Positions 8,254 to 17,459 of a stretch of 64,000 bases of DNA are shown one piece after another; the first letter of the stretch is position 1; every line of letters begins with the position of its first letter. This stretch comes from an uncultured Muribaculaceae bacterium (GTDB lineage Bacteria > Bacteroidota > Bacteroidia > Bacteroidales > Muribaculaceae). The DNA lies in contig CALUMG010000003.1 of the NCBI GenBank assembly GCA_944321705.1, positions 142,522 through 206,521 of the forward strand, in the 5' to 3' direction. The notes below the pieces were generated by a model. It did not search any database. It was not told the DNA's origin and saw only the letters and a list, made by a program, of their open reading frames with translations. The position numbers were made by a program, and so were the translations under genes.

Positions 8254-8850
8254 TTATTTTTTCTCAACTTTGGTGTAACGCTTGTTCAATCCTTCAACAA
8301 CATCGTTGGTAACATCATATTTCGGATCGACATAAACGCTCGAAGCCTTGTAGAGAATCATGTCATACCCGTTTTGCTTGGCGTAATACTTGATAAAGCT
8401 TTCTATCGAGTCGTTAAGTTGAATGTTATATTGCTGCATTTCATTTTGCGCATCGCGTTGCAATTTCGACAGGTAATTTTGAGCGTCGACTTGCATTTGT
8501 TGCAATTTGGCTTGGTCGGCATTGAAACTTTCTTGTGTCAAGTAACCGTTGTTTTGATACTTTGATTGGATTTCGTTGCCAAAACGAGTTATCTCGGCAC
8601 CTCTTTTTTGTTGCTCGCTGTCAAGTTGGTTGGAACGACGCAACATAGCCTCATTGATTTCCATCGCAAGATTATACTTGGCAAGCAAAGTGTCTCCGTC
8701 AATGTAACGTATGACCATTTGCTCGCTGTTTCCGGCTACAGGAGCCTGTGTTGCAACATCATTACTGTTATTGGCATTGTTGCACGATGTCACCATCAAT
8801 AATCCTGCCGCAACAATAATGCATTTTACTGATTGCGTAAAAAATTTCAT
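8254..8850 (-). CDS. OmpH/Skp-family lipoprotein chaperone
   Basis: This 198-aa protein has a lipoprotein signal ending in MVTSC (lipid at about Cys23). A Skp/OmpH-type domain follows: IRYIDGDTLLAKYNLA, then a long coiled-coil with many Gln, Glu, Asn and Lys residues (residues about 70-150), then a short beta end with YDMILYKASSVYVDP. Skp-type proteins hold unfolded outer-membrane proteins in the periplasm; here the lipid would anchor it to a membrane. It follows a small membrane-protein gene by about 15 bp, which makes an operon. Bacteroidales often carry several such paralogues. Confidence 0.85.
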   Translation of the reverse strand: MKFFTQSVKCIIVAAGLLMVTSCNNANNSNDVATQAPVAGNSEQMVIRYIDGDTLLAKYNLAMEINEAMLRRSNQLDSEQQKRGAEITRFGNEIQSKYQNNGYLTQESFNADQAKLQQMQVDAQNYLSKLQRDAQNEMQQYNIQLNDSIESFIKYYAKQNGYDMILYKASSVYVDPKYDVTNDVVEGLNKRYTKVEKK

Positions 8851-8865
8851 TTCTGTATGTTTAAG

Positions 8866-9045
8866 TTATTTATTTCTCTCATCAGTAGCGCAAGTGATTC
8901 CTCTTTTTCTCATGGCCGGATTGCTGTGAATATGAGTATTAGGGAACTTTCCCCCTTTCACAAAAAACACTTTCACTCCTAACAGCATAACCGAAATGCC
9001 AACAATTAATATCGTAACCAAGACTATTTTCACTTCGTCGCTCAA
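8866..9045 (-). CDS. Small conserved membrane protein (about 59 aa)
   Basis: A single N-terminal transmembrane helix (VKIVLVTILIVGISVMLLG) is followed by VKVFFVKGGKFPNTHIHSN and ending RKRGITCATDERNK. I recognise the KGGKFPNTH and RGI-C pattern as a short conserved Bacteroidales protein of unknown function. No ATG is available near the start; the best family-like N-terminus, (M)SDEVKIVLV, begins at a TTG at 9045. A second TTG at 9057 adds four residues but overlaps a -7-like element. It lies 15 bp upstream of the Skp-like lipoprotein gene and so is probably in the same operon. Confidence 0.65.
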   Translation of the reverse strand: MSDEVKIVLVTILIVGISVMLLGVKVFFVKGGKFPNTHIHSNPAMRKRGITCATDERNK

Positions 9046-9092
9046 TTTGTGGTGCAAATATATGAAAGGTAAATGTAAAATTTGTTTTTACT

Positions 9093-9120
9093 CAAATTTA
9101 TTTTGTAACTTAGTATGCAA
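9093..9120 (-). promoter_or_regulatory. Candidate promoter of the small membrane protein-Skp operon
   Basis: On the minus strand TAAATTTG (9093-9100) has a TTG 17 bp upstream (CAA at 9118-9120), slightly shorter than the usual spacing. A second -7 match, TATATTTG (9055-9062), lies so near the start that it would give a leaderless mRNA. Confidence 0.4.
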
Positions 9121-9190
9121 AAATCGGATAATTTAACATTATTTCAAATTGGGATGTTTTTACTCCCGTTATTATACATAAATTCACTAT

Positions 9191-10651
9191 ATGGACATTA
9201 CTGGACTAAAACCGGCTGTTATTTGGAACATTTTTGATCAAATCACAAAAGTTCCTCGCCCTTCAAAAAAGGAAGGGAAAATTCATGATTTTCTCGTAAA
9301 TTTCGCAAAAGAACACGGCATCGCCTACCGGACCGATGAAATAGGCAACGTGGCCATGTTCAAGCCTGCTTCCCCGGGATATGAAAATTCTCCGCGCGTA
9401 GTATTGCAAGGTCACATGGACATGGTGTGTGAAAAAGACAACGGAGTGGAACATGACTTTGAAAATGACCCCATACAAACATACGTCGATGGCGAATGGG
9501 TCAAGGCAAAAGGCACGACACTGGGAGCCGACAACGGTATCGGGATGGCTGCATCTTTGGCTGTCCTTGTAAGCCCTGATTTGGTTCACGGGCCGGTTGA
9601 AGCCCTTTTCACAGTAGATGAAGAAACCGGTTTGACTGGTGCCAACAACCTTGGTAAAGACATGATTGAAGGCGACATCCTACTCAACCTCGATTCAGAA
9701 GAAGACGGAGAAATATGCATAGGATGCGCCGGTGGCATCGACACTGTTTCCCACTTGCATTACAAACGCTCGTTTGCTCCCGACAAATTCTTGTTCTTCA
9801 AGATTAACATTACAAAGCTACAAGGCGGGCACTCTGGTACCGACATCAACGCAGGCCGTGCAAATGCCAACAAGATTTTGGCGCGCTTCCTGTGGGACCT
9901 TTCTCAAGAATATGAAATATCTTTGTCTTCAATCGACGGTGGTAACTTGCGCAATGCCATTGCCCGTGAAGCACATGCCGTAGTGGGAATCCATTGCGAC
10001 CACAAGGAGCAATTGAGAGTAAGGCTCAACAATTTCATCGCCGACATCGAGAATGAATATAAAGCCGTTGAAAAAGACATGCTCATCACAGTGGAAACAG
10101 CCGATGCTCCTGAATATTGCATCGACATGGAAACATCTTCGGCTTTAATACGCGCAATCTATTGCGCTCCTCACGGAGTTGTATCGATGAGCAGGGATAT
10201 TCCGGGACTCGTTGAGACGTCTACCAACCTTGCTTCAGTAAAGATGTTGCCCGACAATGAGATTATCATAACAACATCTCAACGCAGCTCGGTGGAAAGC
10301 CGCAAATATGACATCGCGCACCAAGTAGAAGCTGTATTCCAGCTCGCAGGAGCAACAGTGACCCACACCGATGGATATCCCGGATGGGCTCCGAACATGG
10401 ATTCGAAGATTCTCGACATTGCAACTCGTGCCTATGAAGGACTATTCAACGAAACTCCAAAGGCAACAGCAATCCATGCAGGACTTGAATGCGGATTGTT
10501 CCTCAAGAACTATCCACACCTCGACATGATTTCTTTCGGCCCGACATTGAGAAACGTGCACTCGCCAAAAGAAGCCATGCATATCCCTGCCGTGGAAAAA
10601 TTCTGGGCTTTCTTGACCCGCATCCTTGAAATGGTTGCCAAAGGTGAATAA
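9191..10651 (+). CDS. pepD: Cytosol non-specific dipeptidase, aminoacyl-histidine dipeptidase (M20)
   Basis: This 486-aa M20-family zinc peptidase resembles PepD, which cleaves dipeptides including Xaa-His in the cytoplasm. Metal and catalytic motifs appear in the family order: LQGHMDMVCEKD (residues about 73-84), LGADNGIGMA (about 116), VDEETGLTGANNLG (about 144) and LDSEEDGEICIGCAGG (about 165). HSGTDINAGRANA marks the lid/dimerisation domain. The C-terminal histidine is in SFGPTLRNVHSPKEAM. Length is normal for the family. It is transcribed alone and followed by a strong terminator. Confidence 0.94.
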   Translation: MDITGLKPAVIWNIFDQITKVPRPSKKEGKIHDFLVNFAKEHGIAYRTDEIGNVAMFKPASPGYENSPRVVLQGHMDMVCEKDNGVEHDFENDPIQTYVDGEWVKAKGTTLGADNGIGMAASLAVLVSPDLVHGPVEALFTVDEETGLTGANNLGKDMIEGDILLNLDSEEDGEICIGCAGGIDTVSHLHYKRSFAPDKFLFFKINITKLQGGHSGTDINAGRANANKILARFLWDLSQEYEISLSSIDGGNLRNAIAREAHAVVGIHCDHKEQLRVRLNNFIADIENEYKAVEKDMLITVETADAPEYCIDMETSSALIRAIYCAPHGVVSMSRDIPGLVETSTNLASVKMLPDNEIIITTSQRSSVESRKYDIAHQVEAVFQLAGATVTHTDGYPGWAPNMDSKILDIATRAYEGLFNETPKATAIHAGLECGLFLKNYPHLDMISFGPTLRNVHSPKEAMHIPAVEKFWAFLTRILEMVAKGE

Positions 10652-10679
10652 CATTTCTACAAGGCTTATGACATACCGA

Positions 10680-10733
10680 CTTGCGGGGAACTCCCCATGT
10701 TGAAAGACACGGGATTTCCCCGCAAGTTTTTTT
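10680..10733 (+). terminator. Intrinsic terminator of pepD
   Basis: CTTGCGGGGAA (10680-10690) pairs perfectly with TTCCCCGCAAG (10716-10726), followed by seven T. Confidence 0.9.
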
Positions 10734-10784
10734 CACATCAATCCGAATACCTCGAAAACATAATCATGCCAATTACCGCATCTC

Positions 10785-11546
10785 ATGAAAACATTAATCC
10801 ACTCAATACTGGCAACAATGTCGATACTCCTGTTAATGGCACTATGCACAACCGGATATGACAACGGCAAAGACGTAATTAAAAAAATTGACAATCTTGT
10901 AGATTCCGTTTCGAACGACAGTATTTCACAGGATTCAATAATCAAAATCTCTTGCAGGGAATTAAATGACATAGCAAAAATTTCCAATATTGAGGTAGCG
11001 ACCATAAAAGCGGTAAGTTTCATCGAAGCAGGCCCCGAACACACCGGATTCATCAAATATGGTTCTCCTATCGTACACCTCGAAGTTTCAATGTTCAAGA
11101 AAATGCTGCAAAAAGCCGGATATGACGTGGACTCGCTATCAAAACTTCATCCTGAAGCGTTAGGTCCATTAAAAAAAGACAAATACGGTTCTGCCATATT
11201 AGCTCAAAAGGCTCAATTCGATTCGGCTGCAGCCATAAACGACAGTCTGGCAAAAATATGTACCTATTGGGGCATGTTCCAAATTAGAGGCTCCAACTGG
11301 CGACAATGCGGCTCTGCTTCACTTGACGATTTTATTGCACAAATGTGCAAATCAGAGACAAGCCAGCTGGATTTGTTTGTGAAATTCATAACAAACACAG
11401 GCTTGCATAAATATTTAATCGCAAAAGATTGGGAAAGTTTTGCAAAAGCCTATAACGGCAAGGGCTATGTCCGGAATCGCTATCACATCCGACTCGAACA
11501 AGCTTACCGACGTTTTGCTGCGCAAAAAAATGATTCCATCAGATAA
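10785..11546 (+). CDS. Exported N-acetylmuramidase-family protein (PF11860-like)
   Basis: This 253-aa protein has an N-terminal hydrophobic signal (HSILATMSILLLMALCTTG). A domain resembling the N-acetylmuramidase family follows, with IKAVSFIEAGPEHTGFIKYG where the catalytic glutamate would be E in SFIEAG, then HLEVSMFKKML. The C-terminal part WGMFQIRGSNWRQCG, LDLFVKFITNTGLHKYL and FAKAYNGKGY is typical of this fold. Such enzymes cut the peptidoglycan glycan strand. Family members often belong to phages, but no phage genes are nearby, so a housekeeping wall-remodelling role is likelier. It stands alone before the exopolysaccharide locus. Confidence 0.8.
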   Translation: MKTLIHSILATMSILLLMALCTTGYDNGKDVIKKIDNLVDSVSNDSISQDSIIKISCRELNDIAKISNIEVATIKAVSFIEAGPEHTGFIKYGSPIVHLEVSMFKKMLQKAGYDVDSLSKLHPEALGPLKKDKYGSAILAQKAQFDSAAAINDSLAKICTYWGMFQIRGSNWRQCGSASLDDFIAQMCKSETSQLDLFVKFITNTGLHKYLIAKDWESFAKAYNGKGYVRNRYHIRLEQAYRRFAAQKNDSIR

Positions 11547-11589
11547 TGATGCGGAATCCACGAAAAATCAACATTTAACAATGAAGACC

Positions 11590-12696
11590 TTATTGTCTTG
11601 ATAAGACTTTATTGTAGACTTCCACAGTCTGTCTTGCTATATTATTCCAGTCGTAATTGGATAAATCATACGATCTTTCCTTAATTGTGGCATCAGAAGC
11701 TTGCGACAATTTATTCTTCAGTCCCGAAATAAGCGAATCGATATTTCCGCAATTGAAGAAATCATCGGCCGACAATTCAGGCAACCGATTGGCAGGAATG
11801 TCGCTCACAAGCACGTCGCGCTTGTAACTCATGGCTTCCAGCAGAGAAATTGGTAATCCTTCATGAAATGAAGGCAAAACGAACAATGCCGCATGTGCCA
11901 ACAACTGGCTCAATTTTTCACCCTTCACGAACCCGGTCAACACGACCCCGTTATCCAAGGCTTTCCGCTTAAGCATCAAAGAGTATTCGTCTTCATGGTC
12001 GGCATCTCCGGCTATCACCAACTTGAAATCATACATTTCTGCTTTGACAAACGCGTCTATCAGCATGTCAAAACCTTTTTCCTTGACAAAACGTCCTACT
12101 GCCAACACATATTTGCCGTCGCTCAAACCTATGGAATCGATGTAATCCGTCTTCCCTGAAACATGCGGAGCATTGACTCCGTTAAAAATCAAATTTGAAT
12201 CACGATTATATTTAGTTTTCAATATATCGGCGATGACACGGGATATCACAATGACCTCATTGCTGTACAAGGCTCCATTGCGTTCTCCAAGTTGCAACAT
12301 CAACTTAGCAAAACGTCCCCACTTCTTGCGGTCATAGTCTGGCCCGTGATGTGTGGTAACCACTTTCAAGCCAAGCAAACGGGCAAACGGTGCCATCAAC
12401 GATGGCCCGATTGCGTGTATATGCACCACGTCGGCTTTAAGCCGTTTTGCCTCGATGACGGCAAGAAAAGTATGGACTATGGCTTCAAGGCTTTTCTTGC
12501 GCGGGGCATATACATCCTTCAGCTTTACGCCTTTATAAGATTCAATTTTATTGTTCTCTGCGACATAGCACGAGCGTCTTATTACAGTCACGTCATGCCC
12601 CATGGCGGCAATGCGAGGGAAAAGTTCCTCGCAATGTGTTTCCACTCCGCCCATTATGTCGGGAATTCCACGAGTACCTGTAACAACTATTTTCAT
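11590..12696 (-). CDS. Glycosyltransferase family 4
   Basis: This 368-aa GT-B enzyme opens with MKIVVTGTRGIPDIMGGVET, close to DUF1972/GT4 transferases of exopolysaccharide loci. The acceptor half contains the phosphate-contact region TTHHGPDYDRKKWG. The donor half shows VLAVGRFVKEKGFDMLIDAF and the EX7E-type motif FHEGLPISLLEAMSYKR. The ATG at 12696 is preferred over a TTG six bases upstream. It is the last gene of the minus-strand exopolysaccharide cluster and lies 24 bp after the radical SAM gene, so both are probably on one transcript. The donor sugar is not predictable. Confidence 0.88.
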   Translation of the reverse strand: MKIVVTGTRGIPDIMGGVETHCEELFPRIAAMGHDVTVIRRSCYVAENNKIESYKGVKLKDVYAPRKKSLEAIVHTFLAVIEAKRLKADVVHIHAIGPSLMAPFARLLGLKVVTTHHGPDYDRKKWGRFAKLMLQLGERNGALYSNEVIVISRVIADILKTKYNRDSNLIFNGVNAPHVSGKTDYIDSIGLSDGKYVLAVGRFVKEKGFDMLIDAFVKAEMYDFKLVIAGDADHEDEYSLMLKRKALDNGVVLTGFVKGEKLSQLLAHAALFVLPSFHEGLPISLLEAMSYKRDVLVSDIPANRLPELSADDFFNCGNIDSLISGLKNKLSQASDATIKERSYDLSNYDWNNIARQTVEVYNKVLSRQ

Positions 12697-12720
12697 GGCC
12701 AAAAACAGAATTAAGCGTTT

Positions 12721-13791
12721 TTAAAATTTTTCTCGCAAGTTTCCTTGTTCCGGGTCTTGCCCCACATCATACCACTTCTTGTCGAGACAAGCTTCCTTGC
12801 CCTGCATCACGCGCAGCTTGTTTTTCAACACCCAACCAAGTGGATGACGTACATATTTGTGCATCACCGGCGACGCCGTGCCCACCATCCAGCAATTCTT
12901 GGGACAGCGGCGCACCTTGGCTCGCACTTCCTCGGCTTTAGGGCTTTCCCATATCTCGGAGAAATCTTTCACGTCACGGATGTTACCCATGCTCTCTTTC
13001 CAATATTTTGACTCAAGGCCGTTGCATGGATACACATCCCCATAAGGCTCGATGAAGAAATTCATCGTGCCTGCTTCGCATGGCAGCATCCTGCGCCCTC
13101 CTTCGACATAGTTTATCAATCCCATGTTGAAGAATGCGCGGAACCACGACTTTGGATGCTTCTCTTTCAATTGCCAGTCGATGAGCCGGGTGAAATTGGC
13201 ACACACTTCATCTTTGTTGGTAATCACGTTATCGTCCTTGTGGAAATAGTAAGAATTATGGAATGCCGCCGTGGCAAATTCCATTCCCAGAGACTTTGAC
13301 AACAAGTATAACGACAACATGTCGCTGGAATTATAATTGGACACCGTGCAACCAAAGCCTATGTCCTTCAATCCCATTTCCTTCAATGTCAACAGCGTAC
13401 GCAGCCCCTTGTCAAATCCGCCTTCACGGCCTCGCAACTCGTCATTTTTCTGCGACAACCCTTCAATTGAGATTCTTATGCCTATGTTGGGATACTTTTT
13501 TGCAAGGGCGATTACCCTGTCTTCAAACCAGCCCGATGTCGAAATGACGATGCGGGGCGATTTCTTGTAGCACACCTTGACGACTTCTTCAAGGTCTTCC
13601 CTTATGAAAGGCTCGCCGCCCGTAAGGTTTATGAATTTCAACTTTGGCAGGATTTCGAGTTCTTCGGGCTTGATTTCCTGTTTTATGTCGGTAGGGTTCT
13701 TCCAGATGTTGCACATCTTGCACCTCATGGGGCAACGATACGTTAATATGATGCTGGCATCTGTAGGCCGCTGTATAACATGCTTGTTCAT
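12721..13791 (-). CDS. Radical SAM protein with SPASM-like C-terminus
   Basis: This 356-aa protein has the radical SAM CxxxCxxC motif at C20, C24 and C27 (RCPMRCKMC) followed by NLTGGEPFIREDL and STSGWFEDRV. The C-terminal third is cysteine-rich: GGRRMLPCEAGTMNFFIEP, GDVYPCNGLESKYW and VRRCPKNCWMVG, matching an auxiliary Fe-S (SPASM/twitch) domain. Similar enzymes occur in polysaccharide loci and in peptide modification; the substrate is unknown. A promoter of the expected type lies about 150 bases upstream, so this gene and the following GT4 may form their own unit. No precursor peptide gene is visible beside it. Confidence 0.82.
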   Translation of the reverse strand: MNKHVIQRPTDASIILTYRCPMRCKMCNIWKNPTDIKQEIKPEELEILPKLKFINLTGGEPFIREDLEEVVKVCYKKSPRIVISTSGWFEDRVIALAKKYPNIGIRISIEGLSQKNDELRGREGGFDKGLRTLLTLKEMGLKDIGFGCTVSNYNSSDMLSLYLLSKSLGMEFATAAFHNSYYFHKDDNVITNKDEVCANFTRLIDWQLKEKHPKSWFRAFFNMGLINYVEGGRRMLPCEAGTMNFFIEPYGDVYPCNGLESKYWKESMGNIRDVKDFSEIWESPKAEEVRAKVRRCPKNCWMVGTASPVMHKYVRHPLGWVLKNKLRVMQGKEACLDKKWYDVGQDPEQGNLREKF

Positions 13792-13946
13792 GTCTAAATG
13801 TGGTACTTAGTTCTTATATTAAACGCCCTTGCCGTTTCGACAAACAAGGCTCGCGGGCAATACATTCAAAAAAAGCAATAGGTTTCGCGCACGCAACGTC
13901 CATGACATTCTCACGGGAGTGTCCTGTTGCCATTGCACACGTCGTG

Positions 13947-13978
13947 CAAAGTTAACAATTTTACAAGACATAACCCAA
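13947..13978 (-). promoter_or_regulatory. Promoter of the radical SAM-GT4 unit
   Basis: On the minus strand TAACTTTG (13947-13954) has a TTG 21 bp upstream (CAA at 13976-13978). The start codon is at 13791, so the leader would be about 150 nt. The 261-bp gap between the Wzz-like gene and the radical SAM gene otherwise shows no gene I trust. Confidence 0.55.
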
Positions 13979-14052
13979 TCATGCCGGCAATAAAAGGACA
14001 AAATCAATGTGTGCGTGCACCCGTCCCCGGCTAATGCCATTGCACAGGCTCA

Positions 14053-16197
14053 TCAATGCACAAGAAATATCATCTCTTGCCCCTTTGTAATGTCAATGGC
14101 ATTTCGCCTGATGACTTTTCGTTTGTCAACTCCCGAATTTACGATATAAGCCATTCCGCAATCTTCGATGTTGTCAACGGCAAGCATGTTGCTCTGCACG
14201 AACGGAACATACAAGAACACCTTGCCACCATCCTTCCCGGCTTCTTCCATAAGTTGCTTGAAACGCACATGAGACAATGCTTCCACGGCGGCACCTCCCG
14301 AAAATCCGGCATAGGCGACACCTTCTCCTTGCTTTTGCATCTTCAATTCATTGCCTGCGAAATATGAATTCAGGCTATCATCGGCACACTCTTGCGAGAA
14401 ATCGAGAATGACTACCTTTTCGCCACATGCCACCAGCTTCTCGGCAAGTCCTTTTGCCTCGCTCTTCGCATGTTCGGCACATTCTTGCGTGCCGGTATGC
14501 AAAAACGCCCAGTTGCGCTTCCCTGATGCACGAATCAACGCGATGCACGAATCGGGAGATTCCACTGTGACATAATTCTTGTTTTTCTTTATCACGTCGG
14601 GCATGTCCCATTCTCGCTCGACAAGGTCCTTGCGTAGCAACCGGTAAAGGACATATGCAAACGGCATCAAGAGCGACATGACGAATGCCAATCCCACAAT
14701 GATGTAGGCAGTCATCTTCGACGGCTCGGTCGAATCGCTATAAGCCTTGTCGATTATTGAACCTGTCATGGTACCCGACATTTGCTGCAACATGTAATCA
14801 CCTTTCTTCCCGAGCAGATACAAGTACAGGCTGTTTTTCATTTCATTGTCACGCATCAAATTCAGATATTGGCGTTCCAATTTTGGAGCATCGCCAAGAC
14901 GAGCCATGAATTTGTCGTTTTGGCCTTCAAGAGTGGCAAGGCTTGCGTTGCTGTTTTCCTTGAAACGTTGCACGCTTTCGACCACCACGCCACGCATGGC
15001 ATCAATGTTTTCCGACAATTCCTGCAATGTCGCATTGTCGGGCTTGGCCGAGCGTTCCAATCTCATTTTTTTAAGTATCAATTCGTTATACTGCGACACA
15101 ACTTCATTGCCCGAATCGCCTCCGTTGCCGAAAGATGGTACCAGTGAATATTTATTTTCTTCTTTTGCAAGGAATTCAAGCATCAAGTCGCACATCATCA
15201 CTTGAGCCTTTGCTTGAAGCATCAGTTCGTTCAACCTTCCCGACGATTCGAGAATCATGGCAAGCTCCGAAGGAATGTCCGACAATTTGTTTTCCGTTTT
15301 GAACTGTTCAAGTTCCGACTCCGACTGTGACAAGCTTTTATACATTTCGTCGAGCTGCCCGTCGATGAAGTCCATCTCTTCTCCTGCCCGCGAATTTTTT
15401 CCCGATAGCCTGAATTCATTGTACTCGGCCATCAACGTGTTTAGTATATCCTTGCCTCTTTCAAGGTTGGCATCAGAATATGTCAACACTATTCCATCCG
15501 ACAGTTGGTCGTATGTATCCACCAGCAACACCTCAACCATATCCTCGGCGACAGTCTCGTTTCCTTTCACATACACGTTAAGCGACATTTCCTCTCCCTT
15601 GACGTAGTTTTCGGAAGCAAGCACCATAAATCGGCCATACTCCGTGTCAACGGCAGCCGGGAGCTGCAAGCCTTCCTTGTCAAAATAGGTCTTGGTGAAG
15701 CCTTTCACCACCTTTATGTCGGCACTTCCATTTTCATTCAATTTTATCTTGAATTGTAATGTTGTGCGAGCCGTGTCAAAATAATGCTCGTCGGTAACTA
15801 CCAATACAGGTGTGTCCTTGTATAATGTCTTCTTCCTCAAGAACCCCTCTTTCAAGAAATATTCGCGGTTCAATCCGAGTTTTTTTATGGTATTGACCAA
15901 CACGGCATGAGACTTGGCCACAAACAATTCATTGTCGACCGAAGAGCCACCGAATCCGCCAAACGCGAATGTCCTTGCCATGCTTCCCAGCATCCCGGCG
16001 GCCATGCTTCCGGCACCGCCCTCTTCGCTTTCTATCAACATGGACGAATATAAGTCATACTTTGGCTCCCGTGTTGATGCAAAGAACACGCCGACAGCCA
16101 TGACAATCACGAATGTCGCCACAAACAGCCACTTGTTCCTTTTTATGGAATTTATGTATCTTCGCAAGTCTATCGTATCATCGTTAATATTGGCCAT
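14053..16197 (-). CDS. Wzz/Wzc-type polysaccharide co-polymerase with degenerate kinase-like tail
   Basis: This 714-aa inner-membrane protein has the Wzz arrangement: DDTIDLRRYINSIKRNKWLF, TM1 (VATFVIVMAVGVFFAS), a long periplasmic coiled-coil region (residues about 60-500), then TM2 (MTAYIIVGLAFVMSLLMPFAYVLYRLL, about 510-535). It sets chain length together with Wza. The cytoplasmic tail (about 545-714) is placed and shaped like a BY-kinase domain (RNWAFLHTGTQE, EKVVILDFSQECADDS, GKVFLYVPFV). It has no Walker A GxxGxGK(S/T) and no C-terminal tyrosine cluster, so it is probably catalytically dead. Its stop is followed by a promoter-bearing gap. It overlaps the Wzy gene by 14 bp. Confidence 0.82.
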   Translation of the reverse strand: MANINDDTIDLRRYINSIKRNKWLFVATFVIVMAVGVFFASTREPKYDLYSSMLIESEEGGAGSMAAGMLGSMARTFAFGGFGGSSVDNELFVAKSHAVLVNTIKKLGLNREYFLKEGFLRKKTLYKDTPVLVVTDEHYFDTARTTLQFKIKLNENGSADIKVVKGFTKTYFDKEGLQLPAAVDTEYGRFMVLASENYVKGEEMSLNVYVKGNETVAEDMVEVLLVDTYDQLSDGIVLTYSDANLERGKDILNTLMAEYNEFRLSGKNSRAGEEMDFIDGQLDEMYKSLSQSESELEQFKTENKLSDIPSELAMILESSGRLNELMLQAKAQVMMCDLMLEFLAKEENKYSLVPSFGNGGDSGNEVVSQYNELILKKMRLERSAKPDNATLQELSENIDAMRGVVVESVQRFKENSNASLATLEGQNDKFMARLGDAPKLERQYLNLMRDNEMKNSLYLYLLGKKGDYMLQQMSGTMTGSIIDKAYSDSTEPSKMTAYIIVGLAFVMSLLMPFAYVLYRLLRKDLVEREWDMPDVIKKNKNYVTVESPDSCIALIRASGKRNWAFLHTGTQECAEHAKSEAKGLAEKLVACGEKVVILDFSQECADDSLNSYFAGNELKMQKQGEGVAYAGFSGGAAVEALSHVRFKQLMEEAGKDGGKVFLYVPFVQSNMLAVDNIEDCGMAYIVNSGVDKRKVIRRNAIDITKGQEMIFLVH

Positions 16198-17452
16198 ATC
16201 TTTTATCTGTTAAAGGGTTAGTCATTAATATTTTCTTCTTCTTTTCTTTGTCTATTGTCCTGTATTTGGATATTATCATTCCTAAAAGCATCAGGGGCAG
16301 CAAGCCGCCAAACTTGATAATCATTGAACCCGACGTAGATTCTATCATAGCGAATGCGATGATGATGATACCTATTGAAAATTCAAGAACCCCACCTTCG
16401 TGAAGCTTGAGCCTAAGTTTGCCGTAAATCCATTTCCAGTAATAAATGAACAGGACGATGCCTATAATTCCAAATTGCGCAAATTGCGCAAAAAAAGCAT
16501 CGTTTATGAAATCGGGCATAGCTGGCGACAGTCCGTACACCACGTCGATACCATACTGATGATAGAGGTCGGAATAATGCACATGAGGCGACGAAGAGTG
16601 AGTCGCGAAAGAAGCAAGTCCCGACCCGAGCAAAGGATAATCCAAAAGGATAAAAAACATCGTCATGTACAACACCGGGCGTGCGTAGGTTTCCATAGCC
16701 TCGGGGTCATAAACGCCAGCAGTACCTGTTATATAATAATATTCTATCTTTTGCCATGCCGCCAACACCACAGCTCCCATCAAAGCCACGATAAGCAGCA
16801 CGCCCTTGAAATTGAAACTTTTAAACAGTCCCGGCTTGTACAGGAACAACATGAAGTAAATTATTACATATTCGCCATAGAATTTCGACCGCGTGCTGGT
16901 AAGTCCGACTGTCAATATGGCAAGCGCCGTGAACAAGTCCTTGCGCGACACCATGCCGTCATCGTCGATGCTGCAATAAAGATACACCAAGAATGAGGTG
17001 AAACACACCACGCCGGCATTCAAGACATGCACAAGAACATCTTCAAACACTCCACATGCAAAAGCCATCAACACTATTCCGGCGTTTACAATACACACCT
17101 TTTTCATCGCGTTCTTCAGCCTCGGAGAAAATTGCGGAGCTATGGCATAAGACACCAGCAACGGCAGATAGGCCTTTTGCTGCAATATGAAGTCATTAAA
17201 AGCCGCCATCTTGGTGTTGAAATCCCTGAAAGCGATAGTAAACAGGAAATATGCGAAAAATATCAACGCCACGACATATATCGGCTTGTAGCGCGTGAAA
17301 TTCCGATTTATTACTATGTCCAGAAACATCACCACAAGCATTACCAAGACAACCAGTTCGTCGGCATATCCCAGAAATGGATGCACCCCCGGAATCTGCA
17401 ACAACAATGTGACAAAGAACAATGCGCAATATGTCTTGTTTATGCTCAGCAT
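16184..17452 (-). CDS. Wzy/O-antigen ligase-like membrane polymerase
   Basis: This 422-aa protein is almost entirely transmembrane (about 10-12 segments) with one larger periplasmic loop near residues 275-320 (GSGLASFATHSSSPHVHYSD, YGIDVVYGLSPAMPDFIND). That matches the Wzy/WaaL topology used to polymerise repeat units in the periplasm. Sequence identity in this family is low, so the call rests on topology and location. The gene sits between the Wza-like and Wzz-like genes and overlaps the latter by 14 bp, so it belongs to the same operon. Confidence 0.75.
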   Translation of the reverse strand: MLSINKTYCALFFVTLLLQIPGVHPFLGYADELVVLVMLVVMFLDIVINRNFTRYKPIYVVALIFFAYFLFTIAFRDFNTKMAAFNDFILQQKAYLPLLVSYAIAPQFSPRLKNAMKKVCIVNAGIVLMAFACGVFEDVLVHVLNAGVVCFTSFLVYLYCSIDDDGMVSRKDLFTALAILTVGLTSTRSKFYGEYVIIYFMLFLYKPGLFKSFNFKGVLLIVALMGAVVLAAWQKIEYYYITGTAGVYDPEAMETYARPVLYMTMFFILLDYPLLGSGLASFATHSSSPHVHYSDLYHQYGIDVVYGLSPAMPDFINDAFFAQFAQFGIIGIVLFIYYWKWIYGKLRLKLHEGGVLEFSIGIIIIAFAMIESTSGSMIIKFGGLLPLMLLGMIISKYRTIDKEKKKKILMTNPLTDKRYGQY

Positions 17453-17459
17453 GCCAGCG

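Noticed and set aside
10785..11546. Prophage remnant suggested by a muramidase gene
   Set aside because: The enzyme has a signal peptide and there are no holin, integrase or structural phage genes around it.
13819..14040. A 73-codon minus-strand frame between the Wzz-like and radical SAM genes
   Set aside because: No family resemblance or sensible protein pattern, and a consensus promoter of the radical SAM gene lies inside it.
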